Source: Bradyrhizobium sp. RP6 (GTDB lineage Bacteria; Pseudomonadota; Alphaproteobacteria; Rhizobiales; Xanthobacteraceae). Taken from it: a DNA stretch of 64,000 nucleotides. The notes beneath the pieces are model-generated. The model did no database searches. It was not told the DNA's origin and saw only the letters and a list, made by a program, of their open reading frames with translations. The stretch covers positions 62,001 to 126,000 of the forward strand of contig NZ_RQIT01000010.1 of NCBI RefSeq assembly GCF_003837805.1, given 5' to 3'. This document shows positions 23,380 through 30,881 of this stretch, in pieces. The position numbers and the translations under genes were made by a program. Position 1 is the stretch's first letter. Every line of letters starts with the position of its first letter.

Positions 23380-24486
23380 ATGACCCAGCGCCTGCCGCCA
23401 TCGCTGACGCCGCTCGACACCGCCCTCGCCGCGTTACTGCGAGGCGTTGATCCCGTCGCGCCGGTGCAGGTGCCGTGCGCAGAATCGATCGGCTGCATCG
23501 CGGCGGGCCCTCCGCAGCTTGCCGCCTATCCTTCGCGCGACATTGCCGCGGCGGACGGCTGGGCGCTATGCGCCAACGATCTCGTCGGCGCATCCTCATA
23601 CTCGCCGCTGCCTTTGACAAGCGTGCCGGTGTGGGTCGAGGCCGGCGAAGCGATGCCGGCGGGATCCGACTGTGTGCTCGATGCCGATGCCGTGGAGGTG
23701 TCGGGACCGCTCGCGCAGGTGCTGGCGGAGGGCGTGCCCGGACAGGGCGTCCGGCGCGCCGGCAGCGACATCGCGGAAGGTGCGCCTGCCGGCGCCGAGG
23801 GCTATCCGGTCGGTGCGGCTGATCTCTTGATCGCGCGCGTTGCCGGTCTGGAGAAGCTCGGCGTGCGGCGGCCCCGGCTGCACGTTGTCAATGTGCCGGG
23901 CGCAACGGCAACGATGCATTTCATCGCCGGGCTCGCGCGGGCGGCGGGACTCGACGTGGAAGCGCGTCAAGCTCGGGCACGCGACGAAGCATCGATTGCC
24001 GATGTGCTCGATGCGCCCTCTTGCGATCTCCTGCTGACGATCGGCGGCAGCGCGGTGGGCCGCCAGGACGCTGCCATCACGGCCCTGGCCCGGCGCGGTA
24101 CGGTGCTGGCGCACGGCCTTGCGTTGCAGCCCGGACGCACCGCCGCCATCGGACGGCTCGGACAGGTTCCCGTCGTCGCCTTGCCCGGCTCGCCCGATCA
24201 TGCGCTTGCGGTGTGGCTCGCGCTCGTGCTGCCGCTGGTCGATCGTCTGTCGGCGCGCCGGCCGCGCCGACGGGTGACCTTGCCGCTTGCGCGAAAAATC
24301 GCATCCGGCGTCGGAATCGCCGAGATCGCCTTGCTGGCCGGGGAACCTCGCGCCTGGATGCCGCTTGCCGTGGGCGAATGGCCGCTTCAGGCCATAACCC
24401 GTGCGGACGCGTGGCTGCTCATTCCCGCCAGTCACGAGGGATATGCGGCAGGTACGCCGGTCGATGCCCATCTGATGCGGGAATGA
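23380..24486 (+). CDS. Degenerate MoeA-like molybdopterin-binding protein
   Basis: 368 residues with the overall MoeA layout but altered key motifs. The substrate loop is YPSRDIAAADGWALCANDL instead of PPF-N-A-DGYA. The usual TGDE motif is replaced by VNVPGATATMHF. The MPT-binding GG motif is present as LLLTIGGSAVGRQDAAI, and the proline loop as VVALPGSPDHALAVWLAL. It therefore may bind molybdopterin without full metal-insertion activity. It starts 54 bases after tupA, and its stop is one base before the MoeA-PBP gene. ATG 23380 gives the family-like start. Confidence 0.75.
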   Translation: MTQRLPPSLTPLDTALAALLRGVDPVAPVQVPCAESIGCIAAGPPQLAAYPSRDIAAADGWALCANDLVGASSYSPLPLTSVPVWVEAGEAMPAGSDCVLDADAVEVSGPLAQVLAEGVPGQGVRRAGSDIAEGAPAGAEGYPVGAADLLIARVAGLEKLGVRRPRLHVVNVPGATATMHFIAGLARAAGLDVEARQARARDEASIADVLDAPSCDLLLTIGGSAVGRQDAAITALARRGTVLAHGLALQPGRTAAIGRLGQVPVVALPGSPDHALAVWLALVLPLVDRLSARRPRRRVTLPLARKIASGVGIAEIALLAGEPRAWMPLAVGEWPLQAITRADAWLLIPASHEGYAAGTPVDAHLMRE

Positions 24487-24487
24487 T

Positions 24488-26449
24488 ATGGGTCCCGGCA
24501 TGACGATGATCCCGAAATCACCAGACCGCAGCGCGCTCGAGCAGGAGCAGTTTCTCAAGATCCTCTCGCGCGAGGAAGCCCTGGCGCGCTTCGAGGCGGC
24601 CTTGTTTCCGCGCGTGCTTCCGAGCGAAACGCGTAAGCTCGCGGCTTCACTCGGTGCCGCGCTCGCAGAAGACGTCACCGCACCGATTGACGTGCCGCCA
24701 TTCGACCGCTCCAATGTTGACGGTTTTGCGGTGCGCTCCTCAGATCTCGCGGCGGCCGGCGAGGGCGCGCCCGTGCGCCTCGCGCTGAATGGCGAGACGA
24801 TTCATTGTGGCACCGCGCCGACGCTGCAGGTGGCGGCCGCGACCGCGACGCCGATTGCCACCGGCGCTCCGCTGCCGCGCGGCGCCGATGCCGTGGTCAT
24901 GGTCGAGCACACCCAGCCGGCAGCCCTCGATGCGATCGACGTCCGTCGCGCCGTCTCGCCGGGGCAATTCGTCTCGTACGCCGGATCCGATATCGCGCGC
25001 GGCGAGGCGCTGCTACGCGCCGGCACTCTCATCGGCTCGCGCGAGATCGGCATGCTGGCGGCTTGCGGCATTGCCGAGGTGAGTGTCGTGCGCAAGCCGC
25101 GGGTTGCCGTGATCTCCACCGGCGACGAACTGGTCCAGCCCGGCGAGCCGCTCGCGCCTGCCGAAATCTACGATACGAACGGCGCCATCGTCGCGGCCGC
25201 GGTCGACGAGAATGGCGGCGAGGCCGTCTTCCTCGGTGCAATTCCCGACGATGAAGCCAGGCTCGAAGCGGCCATGCGCCGCGTGCTTGCGGACTCCGAC
25301 ATGCTTGTTTTGTCGGGCGGTACGTCGAAAGGCGCGGGCGATCTCTCCCATCGCATCATCGGCCGACTCGGCGCACCCGGCATCATTGCGCATGGCGTTG
25401 CGCTCAAGCCCGGCAAGCCGCTGTGCCTTGCGGTGTGCGATGGCAAGCCGGTGGTGATCCTGCCGGGCTTTCCGACCTCGGCGATGTTCACCTTCCACGA
25501 CATGATCGTGCCGGTGCTGCGCAAGATGGCCGGCCTGCCGCCGCGCTCCGACGCCAAGGTCAACGCGACCGTGCCGGTGCGCATCGCCTCCGAGCTCGGT
25601 CGCACCGAATTCGTCATGGTCTCGCTGGTCGAGGGCAAGGGTCGCCTGATCGCCTATCCCTCCGGCAAGGGGTCTGGCGCGATCACGTCATTTGCGCAGG
25701 CCGATGGCTTTCTGCGCATCGATGCGCTGGCGGATCAGATGCCGGCCGGGGCTGAAGCCGAGGTGACGCTGTTCACGCCGCATGTGCGCGTGCCCGATCT
25801 CGTTATCGTCGGCAGCCATTGCACCGGCCTCGATCTCGTTACTGCACCGCTCGCGCATGCCGGCCTGACGGTGCGCTCAATCGCGGTCGGCAGCCTCGGC
25901 GGGCTTGCGGCGGCTAGGCGCGGCGAATGCGACCTCGCGCCGATCCACCTGTTCGACGATCGAAGCGAGACCTACAACACACCTTATCTCGTCGAAGGAC
26001 TCGAGCTCGTCGCCGGCTGGCGGCGGATGCAGGGCATCGTCTTCCGCAAGGGCGACGAACGTTTCGAGGGTCTGAGCGCAGAGGACGCTGTTGCTGCCGC
26101 GCTCGCTGACTCCACCTGCATCATGGTCAACCGCAACCAGGGCGCCGGCACACGTATCCTGATCGACCGGCTGCTCGGCGGCGTGCGGCCGGAGGGCTAC
26201 TGGAACCAGCCACGTTCGCACAATGCGGTTGCGGCGGCCGTCGCCCAGCATCGCGCCGACTGGGGCATGACCATCGCGCCGGTCGCCCATGCAGTCGGCC
26301 TCGGCTTTATTCCACTGGCGGAAGAGCATTATGACTTCGCACTGGTGACCGCACGCAAAGACCGGCCTGCCGTGCGGGCCTTTCTCGATGCACTCGGCTC
26401 GGGCGAGGCGCGCGCGGCGCTGGAGCGGGCCGGATTCCGGCCCGCATAG
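24488..26449 (+). CDS. moeA: MoeA molybdopterin molybdenumtransferase fused to a PBP-like domain
   Basis: 653 residues. Residues 25-430 are a full MoeA: PPFDRSNVDGFAVRSSDL, ATGAPLPRGADAVVMVEHT, AVISTGDELVQPGEPL, LVLSGGTSKGAGDLS and VILPGFPTSAMFTFHDMIVP. MoeA inserts Mo or W into adenylated molybdopterin. Residues 440-653 add a PBP-like domain (LVIVGSHCTGLDLVTAPLAH, RRGECDLAPIHLFDD, MVNRNQGAGTRILIDRLL, VAAAVAQHRADWGMTIAPVA), the same module as in the regulator at 21318. The fusion may deliver or sense the metal oxyanion. Third gene of the tupA operon. Confidence 0.9.
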   Translation: MGPGMTMIPKSPDRSALEQEQFLKILSREEALARFEAALFPRVLPSETRKLAASLGAALAEDVTAPIDVPPFDRSNVDGFAVRSSDLAAAGEGAPVRLALNGETIHCGTAPTLQVAAATATPIATGAPLPRGADAVVMVEHTQPAALDAIDVRRAVSPGQFVSYAGSDIARGEALLRAGTLIGSREIGMLAACGIAEVSVVRKPRVAVISTGDELVQPGEPLAPAEIYDTNGAIVAAAVDENGGEAVFLGAIPDDEARLEAAMRRVLADSDMLVLSGGTSKGAGDLSHRIIGRLGAPGIIAHGVALKPGKPLCLAVCDGKPVVILPGFPTSAMFTFHDMIVPVLRKMAGLPPRSDAKVNATVPVRIASELGRTEFVMVSLVEGKGRLIAYPSGKGSGAITSFAQADGFLRIDALADQMPAGAEAEVTLFTPHVRVPDLVIVGSHCTGLDLVTAPLAHAGLTVRSIAVGSLGGLAAARRGECDLAPIHLFDDRSETYNTPYLVEGLELVAGWRRMQGIVFRKGDERFEGLSAEDAVAAALADSTCIMVNRNQGAGTRILIDRLLGGVRPEGYWNQPRSHNAVAAAVAQHRADWGMTIAPVAHAVGLGFIPLAEEHYDFALVTARKDRPAVRAFLDALGSGEARAALERAGFRPA

Positions 26450-26613
26450 CGCGTTGCTGGAGGCCTCGCGCGCCAAGATCCGGCTGGAAGAAAGGACCAC
26501 ACGAGAGGGTTTATGGTTATGGGCTTGGTCGGTGCCGCTGGCGGTCTCAGCGGCGCGCTCCCGTCCGGTTCAAGGGGCATGAACTCTGACGGCCGCCGCT
26601 GCGACCAAGGGAC

Positions 26614-26925
26614 GTGAGCCAGATCATGACCGCGTCAACAGCCGCAAATTTTCGCAAGATTGCTGCACTCGTCGCAGCGGCCGGCACGCTGTTCTGGCTC
26701 TACACCTTCTACTTCATCGCTCATGTCCCGCCCGGGGACGGCAGCGGCTTTCAATGGCTCGCGGTGTTTCCGCTGGGTATGATCTTCGTGCTGTTCTTCC
26801 TGCCGGCCTGGCTGCTGGTTGCGATCGGACGCTTGCCACGGTTCACCATTGTCGTCGGCCTCTGCGGCCTCATCGCGTTCGCGATCATCTGGGCGCAGCT
26901 GCTCAACGAGTTTCCGAAATCTTGA
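26614..26925 (+). CDS. Small integral membrane protein
   Basis: 103 residues with three hydrophobic segments: KIAALVAAAGTLFWLYTFYF, WLAVFPLGMIFVLFFLPAWL and FTIVVGLCGLIAFAIIWAQL. No signal peptide or known motif. GTG 26614 or ATG 26626 could be the start; AAGGGA lies close to the GTG. It is convergent with mobA and separated from moeA by 164 bases. Function unknown. Confidence 0.6.
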   Translation: MSQIMTASTAANFRKIAALVAAAGTLFWLYTFYFIAHVPPGDGSGFQWLAVFPLGMIFVLFFLPAWLLVAIGRLPRFTIVVGLCGLIAFAIIWAQLLNEFPKS

Positions 26926-26930
26926 AGCTG

Positions 26931-27578
26931 CTAGAATGCCTCATCCAGCGCCGCCAGCCGCTCGGCCTCGGAGATGTCCTCGGCCGTGTTGGCGTTGAAG
27001 AACGGATCGAGCGGCTCTGCCGGCCACGTCACAGTTGCGAGCGGATAACGTGCGGTCCAGCGGTCGATCTTGCGGAGGTCCTCGACGACCAGCGCGTGGC
27101 GCAGCTCGTCGCGCAAGGCGACGCGCCACAGGCCGATCACCGGATGCGACTGCTGGCCTGACGCGGCGACCGCAAGCTGCGCATGCTCACGCGCGCGTGC
27201 GTCATGCAGCCGTGCGACGAGATCGCGCGGCAGGAACGGGCAGTCGCCGGCGGCGCTGAGCACCCATTCGATTTGCGGCCGGTTCGTCGCGGCCCAGTCG
27301 AGCGCAGCGAGGATGCCGGCGAGGGGGCCGGGAAAGCCGGGCACGTCGTCGGCGACGACCTGCAGTCCGAACGCAGCAAAGCGGGCGGGATCGCCGTTCG
27401 CGTTGAGGATCAGCCCGCTGCACTGGGGCGAAAGGCGCGCGATCACGCGCTCCAGGATGGTGCGCCCGCCAATGGTGCGCATCGGCTTGTCGCCGCCGCC
27501 CATGCGCCGTGCGAGGCCGCCGGCGAGCAGCACGCCAAGAGTCGACGGAACGCTCGTTGCCGGAATCCTAGTCGTCAC
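26931..27578 (-). CDS. mobA: MobA, molybdenum cofactor guanylyltransferase
   Basis: 215 residues. The nucleotide-binding signature GVLLAGGLARRMGGGDKPMR opens the protein, followed by ILNANGDPARFAAFGLQVVA, DDVPGFPGPLAGILAALDWA, VLSAAGDCPFLPRDLVARLH and FFNANTAEDISEAERLA. It adds GMP to Mo/W-molybdopterin to give the MGD form used by formate dehydrogenase. The gene starts at a GTG that overlaps the end of fdhD (GTGACGACTAG), so the two are coupled; a second in-frame GTG lies one codon upstream. Confidence 0.92.
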   Translation of the reverse strand: MTTRIPATSVPSTLGVLLAGGLARRMGGGDKPMRTIGGRTILERVIARLSPQCSGLILNANGDPARFAAFGLQVVADDVPGFPGPLAGILAALDWAATNRPQIEWVLSAAGDCPFLPRDLVARLHDARAREHAQLAVAASGQQSHPVIGLWRVALRDELRHALVVEDLRKIDRWTARYPLATVTWPAEPLDPFFNANTAEDISEAERLAALDEAF

Positions 27579-28458
27579 CACCTTCACCCTTGCGCTTGTG
27601 CTTGGCCGACTCCTCCTCGACATAAGCAAGGTTCTGGTCGTAGACGATGCGCTCCCCGCCCGCGAGCGCAATGAAGCGCTTTCCGCGGGTGCGTCCCACC
27701 AGCGTCAGCCCGACCTGCCTTGCGAGATCGACGCCCCAGGCGGTGAAGCCGGAGCGCGACACCAGAATCGGAATGCCCATGCGGACGGTCTTGATCACCA
27801 TCTCCGAGGTGAGACGTCCGGTGGTGTAGAGGATCTTGTCGCCAGGTTCGACGCCGTGGCGGTACATCCAGCCCGCGATCTTGTCGACGGCGTTGTGGCG
27901 ACCGACGTCCTCGGTGTAGCAGAGCGGGGTGCCTTCCTTGCACAACACGCAGCCATGGATCGCGCCGGCTTCGAGATAGAGCGAGGGCATGGTATTGATG
28001 GTCTGCGTCAGCTGGTAGAGCCAGGAGGTGCGCAGCTCGGCCTTCGGCAGCGCGACGCTCTCGACCGCCTCCAGCAGATCACCAAAGGCGGTGCCTTGCG
28101 CGCAGCCCGAGGTCTGCGTGCGCTTCTTCAGCTTGGCCTCGAAATTGGTGTGATGTGAGGTGCGCACGACGACCACCTGGAGGTCGTCGTCGTACTCGAC
28201 CTCGGTGACCACGTCGTTATATTTCAGCATGTTTTGGTTCAGGAGATAGCCGAGCGCCAGATATTCGGGGTAATCGCCGATCGTCATCATGGTGACGATC
28301 TCCTGGGCATTCAGGTAGAGCGTCAGTGGCCGCTCCATCGGGACCTTGATCTCTACCCTGGCGCCGGTCTGGTCGGTCCCGATCACGCTCTGGGTCAGGC
28401 GCGGGTCGTCGGGGTTCGGGATGATCAGGGGCACCGGGGCTTTGTCGATCTTCATCAT
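27568..28458 (-). CDS. fdhD: FdhD, sulfurtransferase for formate dehydrogenase
   Basis: 296 residues of the FdhD family: MERPLTLYLNAQEIVTMMTI, YPEYLALGYLLNQNML, LYLEAGAIHGCVLCKEG, CYTEDVGRHNAVDKIAGWMY, ILYTTGRLTSEMVIKTVRMG and PILVSRSGFTAWGVDLARQV. FdhD moves sulfur from a cysteine desulfurase to the molybdenum cofactor of formate dehydrogenase. The usual CxxC is only partly kept: the site reads TSGCAQG (Cys119), and a CxxC (Cys170, Cys173) appears later. Upstream of mobA and coupled to it. The formate dehydrogenase itself is 8 kb away. Confidence 0.93.
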   Translation of the reverse strand: MMKIDKAPVPLIIPNPDDPRLTQSVIGTDQTGARVEIKVPMERPLTLYLNAQEIVTMMTIGDYPEYLALGYLLNQNMLKYNDVVTEVEYDDDLQVVVVRTSHHTNFEAKLKKRTQTSGCAQGTAFGDLLEAVESVALPKAELRTSWLYQLTQTINTMPSLYLEAGAIHGCVLCKEGTPLCYTEDVGRHNAVDKIAGWMYRHGVEPGDKILYTTGRLTSEMVIKTVRMGIPILVSRSGFTAWGVDLARQVGLTLVGRTRGKRFIALAGGERIVYDQNLAYVEEESAKHKRKGEGGDD

Positions 28459-28531
28459 GGCGGCGAGGTTAGCATGACATTCGGGTCAAGCCGATATAAG
28501 CATGGTTGGGAATGGGCAAAATGCCTCCGCT

Positions 28532-28611
28532 CGTCATTGCGAGCGCAGCGAAGCAATCCAGCATCTTTCCGCGGCGGCAGTCTGGATTGCTTCGCTGCGC
28601 TCGCAATGACG
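28532..28611. repeat. Interspersed repeat with perfect 29-bp inverted arms
   Basis: The 29-base arm at 28532-28560 (beginning CGTCATTGCGAGCGCAGCGA) is repeated exactly in inverse at 28583-28611, with a 22-base spacer. This CGTCATTGCGAGCG element is a common dispersed repeat in Bradyrhizobium. It sits between fdhD and the divergent mobB gene. Confidence 0.85.
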
Positions 28612-28667
28612 GGGGGAGGGGCCGGAGGTTCCATCGGCCAGCGAGCCGTTGGCGGAGATCGAAGGGC

Positions 28668-29195
28668 ATGAAAGTCATCGGCCTTGCAGGATGGAGCGGT
28701 GCGGGAAAGACCACGCTGTTGACGCGGTTGATCCCGCATTTCAACGCGCAGGGCCTGCGCGTCTCCGTCATCAAGCATGCGCATCACCAGTTCGACGTCG
28801 ACGTGCCCGGCAAGGATTCCTGGCGCCATCGCGAGGCTGGTGCGGCGGAGGTGCTGGTGGCCTCGTCGAATCGCTGGGCCTTGATGCATGAATTGCGCGG
28901 CGCGGCGGAGCCGCGGCTGCCGGAATTATTGAGCAAGCTCTCCGCGGTCGATCTCGTCGTGGTCGAGGGCTTCAAGCGGGAGCCGCATCGCAAGATCGAG
29001 GTGCACCGCGCCGGCAATGGCAAGCCGTTGCTGTTTCCCGACGATCCCGGAATTGCCGGTATCGCGACCGATGCGGCGGTTGAAACCCGGCTGCCGACCG
29101 TCCATCTCGATGATATCCCCGCCGTAGCCGCGTTGCTGCTCCGGGCGGCGATGCCGGTCGAGGAAGCGGTGGCGAGAAGCACCGCCATACGCTGA
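28668..29195 (+). CDS. mobB: MobB, molybdopterin-guanine dinucleotide biosynthesis GTPase
   Basis: 175 residues with the P-loop GLAGWSGAGKTTLLTRLIPH near the N-terminus and the MobB blocks VSVIKHAHHQFDVDVPGKDS, WRHREAGAAEVLVASSNRWA, DLVVVEGFKREPHRKIEVHR. MobB binds GTP and assists MobA; it is helpful but not essential in E. coli. The frame is open further upstream into the repeat, but ATG 28668 matches the family start. It is nine bases before moeA and probably in one transcript with it. Confidence 0.92.
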   Translation: MKVIGLAGWSGAGKTTLLTRLIPHFNAQGLRVSVIKHAHHQFDVDVPGKDSWRHREAGAAEVLVASSNRWALMHELRGAAEPRLPELLSKLSAVDLVVVEGFKREPHRKIEVHRAGNGKPLLFPDDPGIAGIATDAAVETRLPTVHLDDIPAVAALLLRAAMPVEEAVARSTAIR

Positions 29196-29204
29196 CGAGG
29201 CACC

Positions 29205-30461
29205 ATGGCGCAACTATCGGACGATTGCTTTGCCTTTGGCGGCCCGATGATGTCGGTCGACGAGGCCGTTCGCCTCATCACGACGCGCGTCAACGCGATT
29301 GTCGATCTCGAAACCGTGGCGCTGGTCGATGCCGACGGGCGCGTGCTCGCGCACGATGTGGCCGCACCTTTGCCGCTGCCGCCGTTCACCAACTCTGCCG
29401 TCGACGGCTACGCCCTGCGCAACGCCGACCTTCCGGACAGCGCCGAACGGGCGTTTCCGCTCGACGGTCGCATCCAGGCCGGCGGTCTTGTGCAAGCGCC
29501 GATCAAGCCCGGTCACACCGCGCGCATCTTCACAGGCGCGCCGATGCCGCCGGATGCGGAGACCGTCTTCATGCAGGAGGACGTCCGCATCGATGATTCC
29601 GGCAGGATCGTGCTGCCGCCGGGGCTGAAGCCTGGAGCCAATGTCCGTCCCGCAGGCGAGGACATTCCGAAGGGGCACGTCGCGCTCCGCGCCGGCCAGC
29701 GCTTGCGACCGCAGCATGTCGCCCTTGCTGCCGCGTTCGGCCTGACAAGGCTCGACGTCGTCAGGCGCATCCGTGTCGCCGTGTTCTCGACCGGCGACGA
29801 ATTGGCCTCGCCGGGCGAGCCGCGCGGCGCCTCGCAGCTGTTCGATTCCAACCGTTTCATGCTGATGGCGATGCTGCGGCGGCTCGGCTGCGAGGTCAGC
29901 GACCTCGGCATTCTGCGCGACGAGCGGACGTCGCTTGCGAGCGGCCTGAAGCAGGTCGCAGGTGACCATGATTTGATCCTCACCACCGGCGGCGTCTCGA
30001 CCGGAGAGGAGGATCACGTCAAGGCGGCGGTGGAGAGCATCGGCTCGCTGGTGCTGTGGCGGATGGCGATCAAGCCCGGCCGTCCCGTGGCGATGGGCAT
30101 CATCGACGGCACGCCGCTGATCGGATTGCCCGGCAATCCCGTCGCGAGCTTCGTGACGTTCGTCCATGTGGTGCGACCGACGGTCTTGGCGCTCGCGGGT
30201 GGCTTGCCGGAGCCGCTGACGCCCATCCCGCTGCGGGCGGCGTTCACTTACAAGAAGAAGGCAGGCCGGCGCGAATATGTGCGGGCCTCGCTGCGGCGCG
30301 CGCAGGACGGCGGGCTCGAGGCGATCAAGTTTCCGCGCGAAGGGGCCGGACTGTTGTCCTCGCTGGTCGAGACCGACGGCCTCGTCGAACTCGGCGAGGA
30401 CATCACCAATGTCGAGCCGGGGCAGGTCGTCGGTTTCGTGTCCTACGCCGATCTGCTCTAG
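29205..30461 (+). CDS. moeA: MoeA, molybdopterin molybdenumtransferase
   Basis: 418 residues of standard MoeA type. Substrate motif PPFTNSAVDGYALRNADL, then RIFTGAPMPPDAETVFMQED, VAVFSTGDELASPGEP, ILTTGGVSTGEEDHVKAAVE, WRMAIKPGRPVAMGIIDGTP, IGLPGNPVASFVTFV. All key motifs are intact. It inserts the metal oxyanion into MPT-AMP. This is the third MoeA relative in the window and the most canonical one. It lies in a mobB-moeA-tusA order, likely co-transcribed. Confidence 0.93.
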   Translation: MAQLSDDCFAFGGPMMSVDEAVRLITTRVNAIVDLETVALVDADGRVLAHDVAAPLPLPPFTNSAVDGYALRNADLPDSAERAFPLDGRIQAGGLVQAPIKPGHTARIFTGAPMPPDAETVFMQEDVRIDDSGRIVLPPGLKPGANVRPAGEDIPKGHVALRAGQRLRPQHVALAAAFGLTRLDVVRRIRVAVFSTGDELASPGEPRGASQLFDSNRFMLMAMLRRLGCEVSDLGILRDERTSLASGLKQVAGDHDLILTTGGVSTGEEDHVKAAVESIGSLVLWRMAIKPGRPVAMGIIDGTPLIGLPGNPVASFVTFVHVVRPTVLALAGGLPEPLTPIPLRAAFTYKKKAGRREYVRASLRRAQDGGLEAIKFPREGAGLLSSLVETDGLVELGEDITNVEPGQVVGFVSYADLL

Positions 30462-30507
30462 GCGCCTTTGCGTTGACGCGATCGATCGGTCCCGCCATGT
30501 TGCAGCC

Positions 30508-30741
30508 ATGACCAGAACCATGCTCGATCTCACCGGACTGAAATGCCCGCTGCCCGCCCTGAAGACGCGCAAGGCGCTCAAGCCTTTGCAGCCGGGTGAT
30601 CAGCTCGAGGTTCATTGCACCGATCCGTTGTCGGTGATTGACATTCCGAACCTGATCCGCGAGACCGGCGACAAGGTCGAGATCACCGAGCGCAACGAGG
30701 CGCGCATCGTGTTCCTGGTCGAAAAGAGCGGCGCCCCGTAG
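30508..30741 (+). CDS. TusA-family sulfur carrier
   Basis: 77 residues with the TusA signature near the N-terminus: LDLTGLKCPLPALKTRKALK, with the sulfur-carrying Cys in KCPLP. The rest (LEVHCTDPLSVIDIPNLIRE, DKVEITERNEARIVFLVEK) is the small alpha/beta fold. TusA-type proteins shuttle sulfur from desulfurases to acceptors including molybdenum-cofactor enzymes. Its position after mobB-moeA suggests it supports sulfur delivery with FdhD; that link is inference. Confidence 0.88.
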   Translation: MTRTMLDLTGLKCPLPALKTRKALKPLQPGDQLEVHCTDPLSVIDIPNLIRETGDKVEITERNEARIVFLVEKSGAP

Positions 30742-30881
30742 AAGGGCGAATGTTCACGGCGGCGACGCTTGACTATGCTGCGGCCTGCGGGGAAACGGCC
30801 GGTGTTTCGCTGCAATGCGAAAGACCGATTATTGCGGTGGATGATCTCAAACCTAAGACTCTCAAACCTAAGACATCGGGC

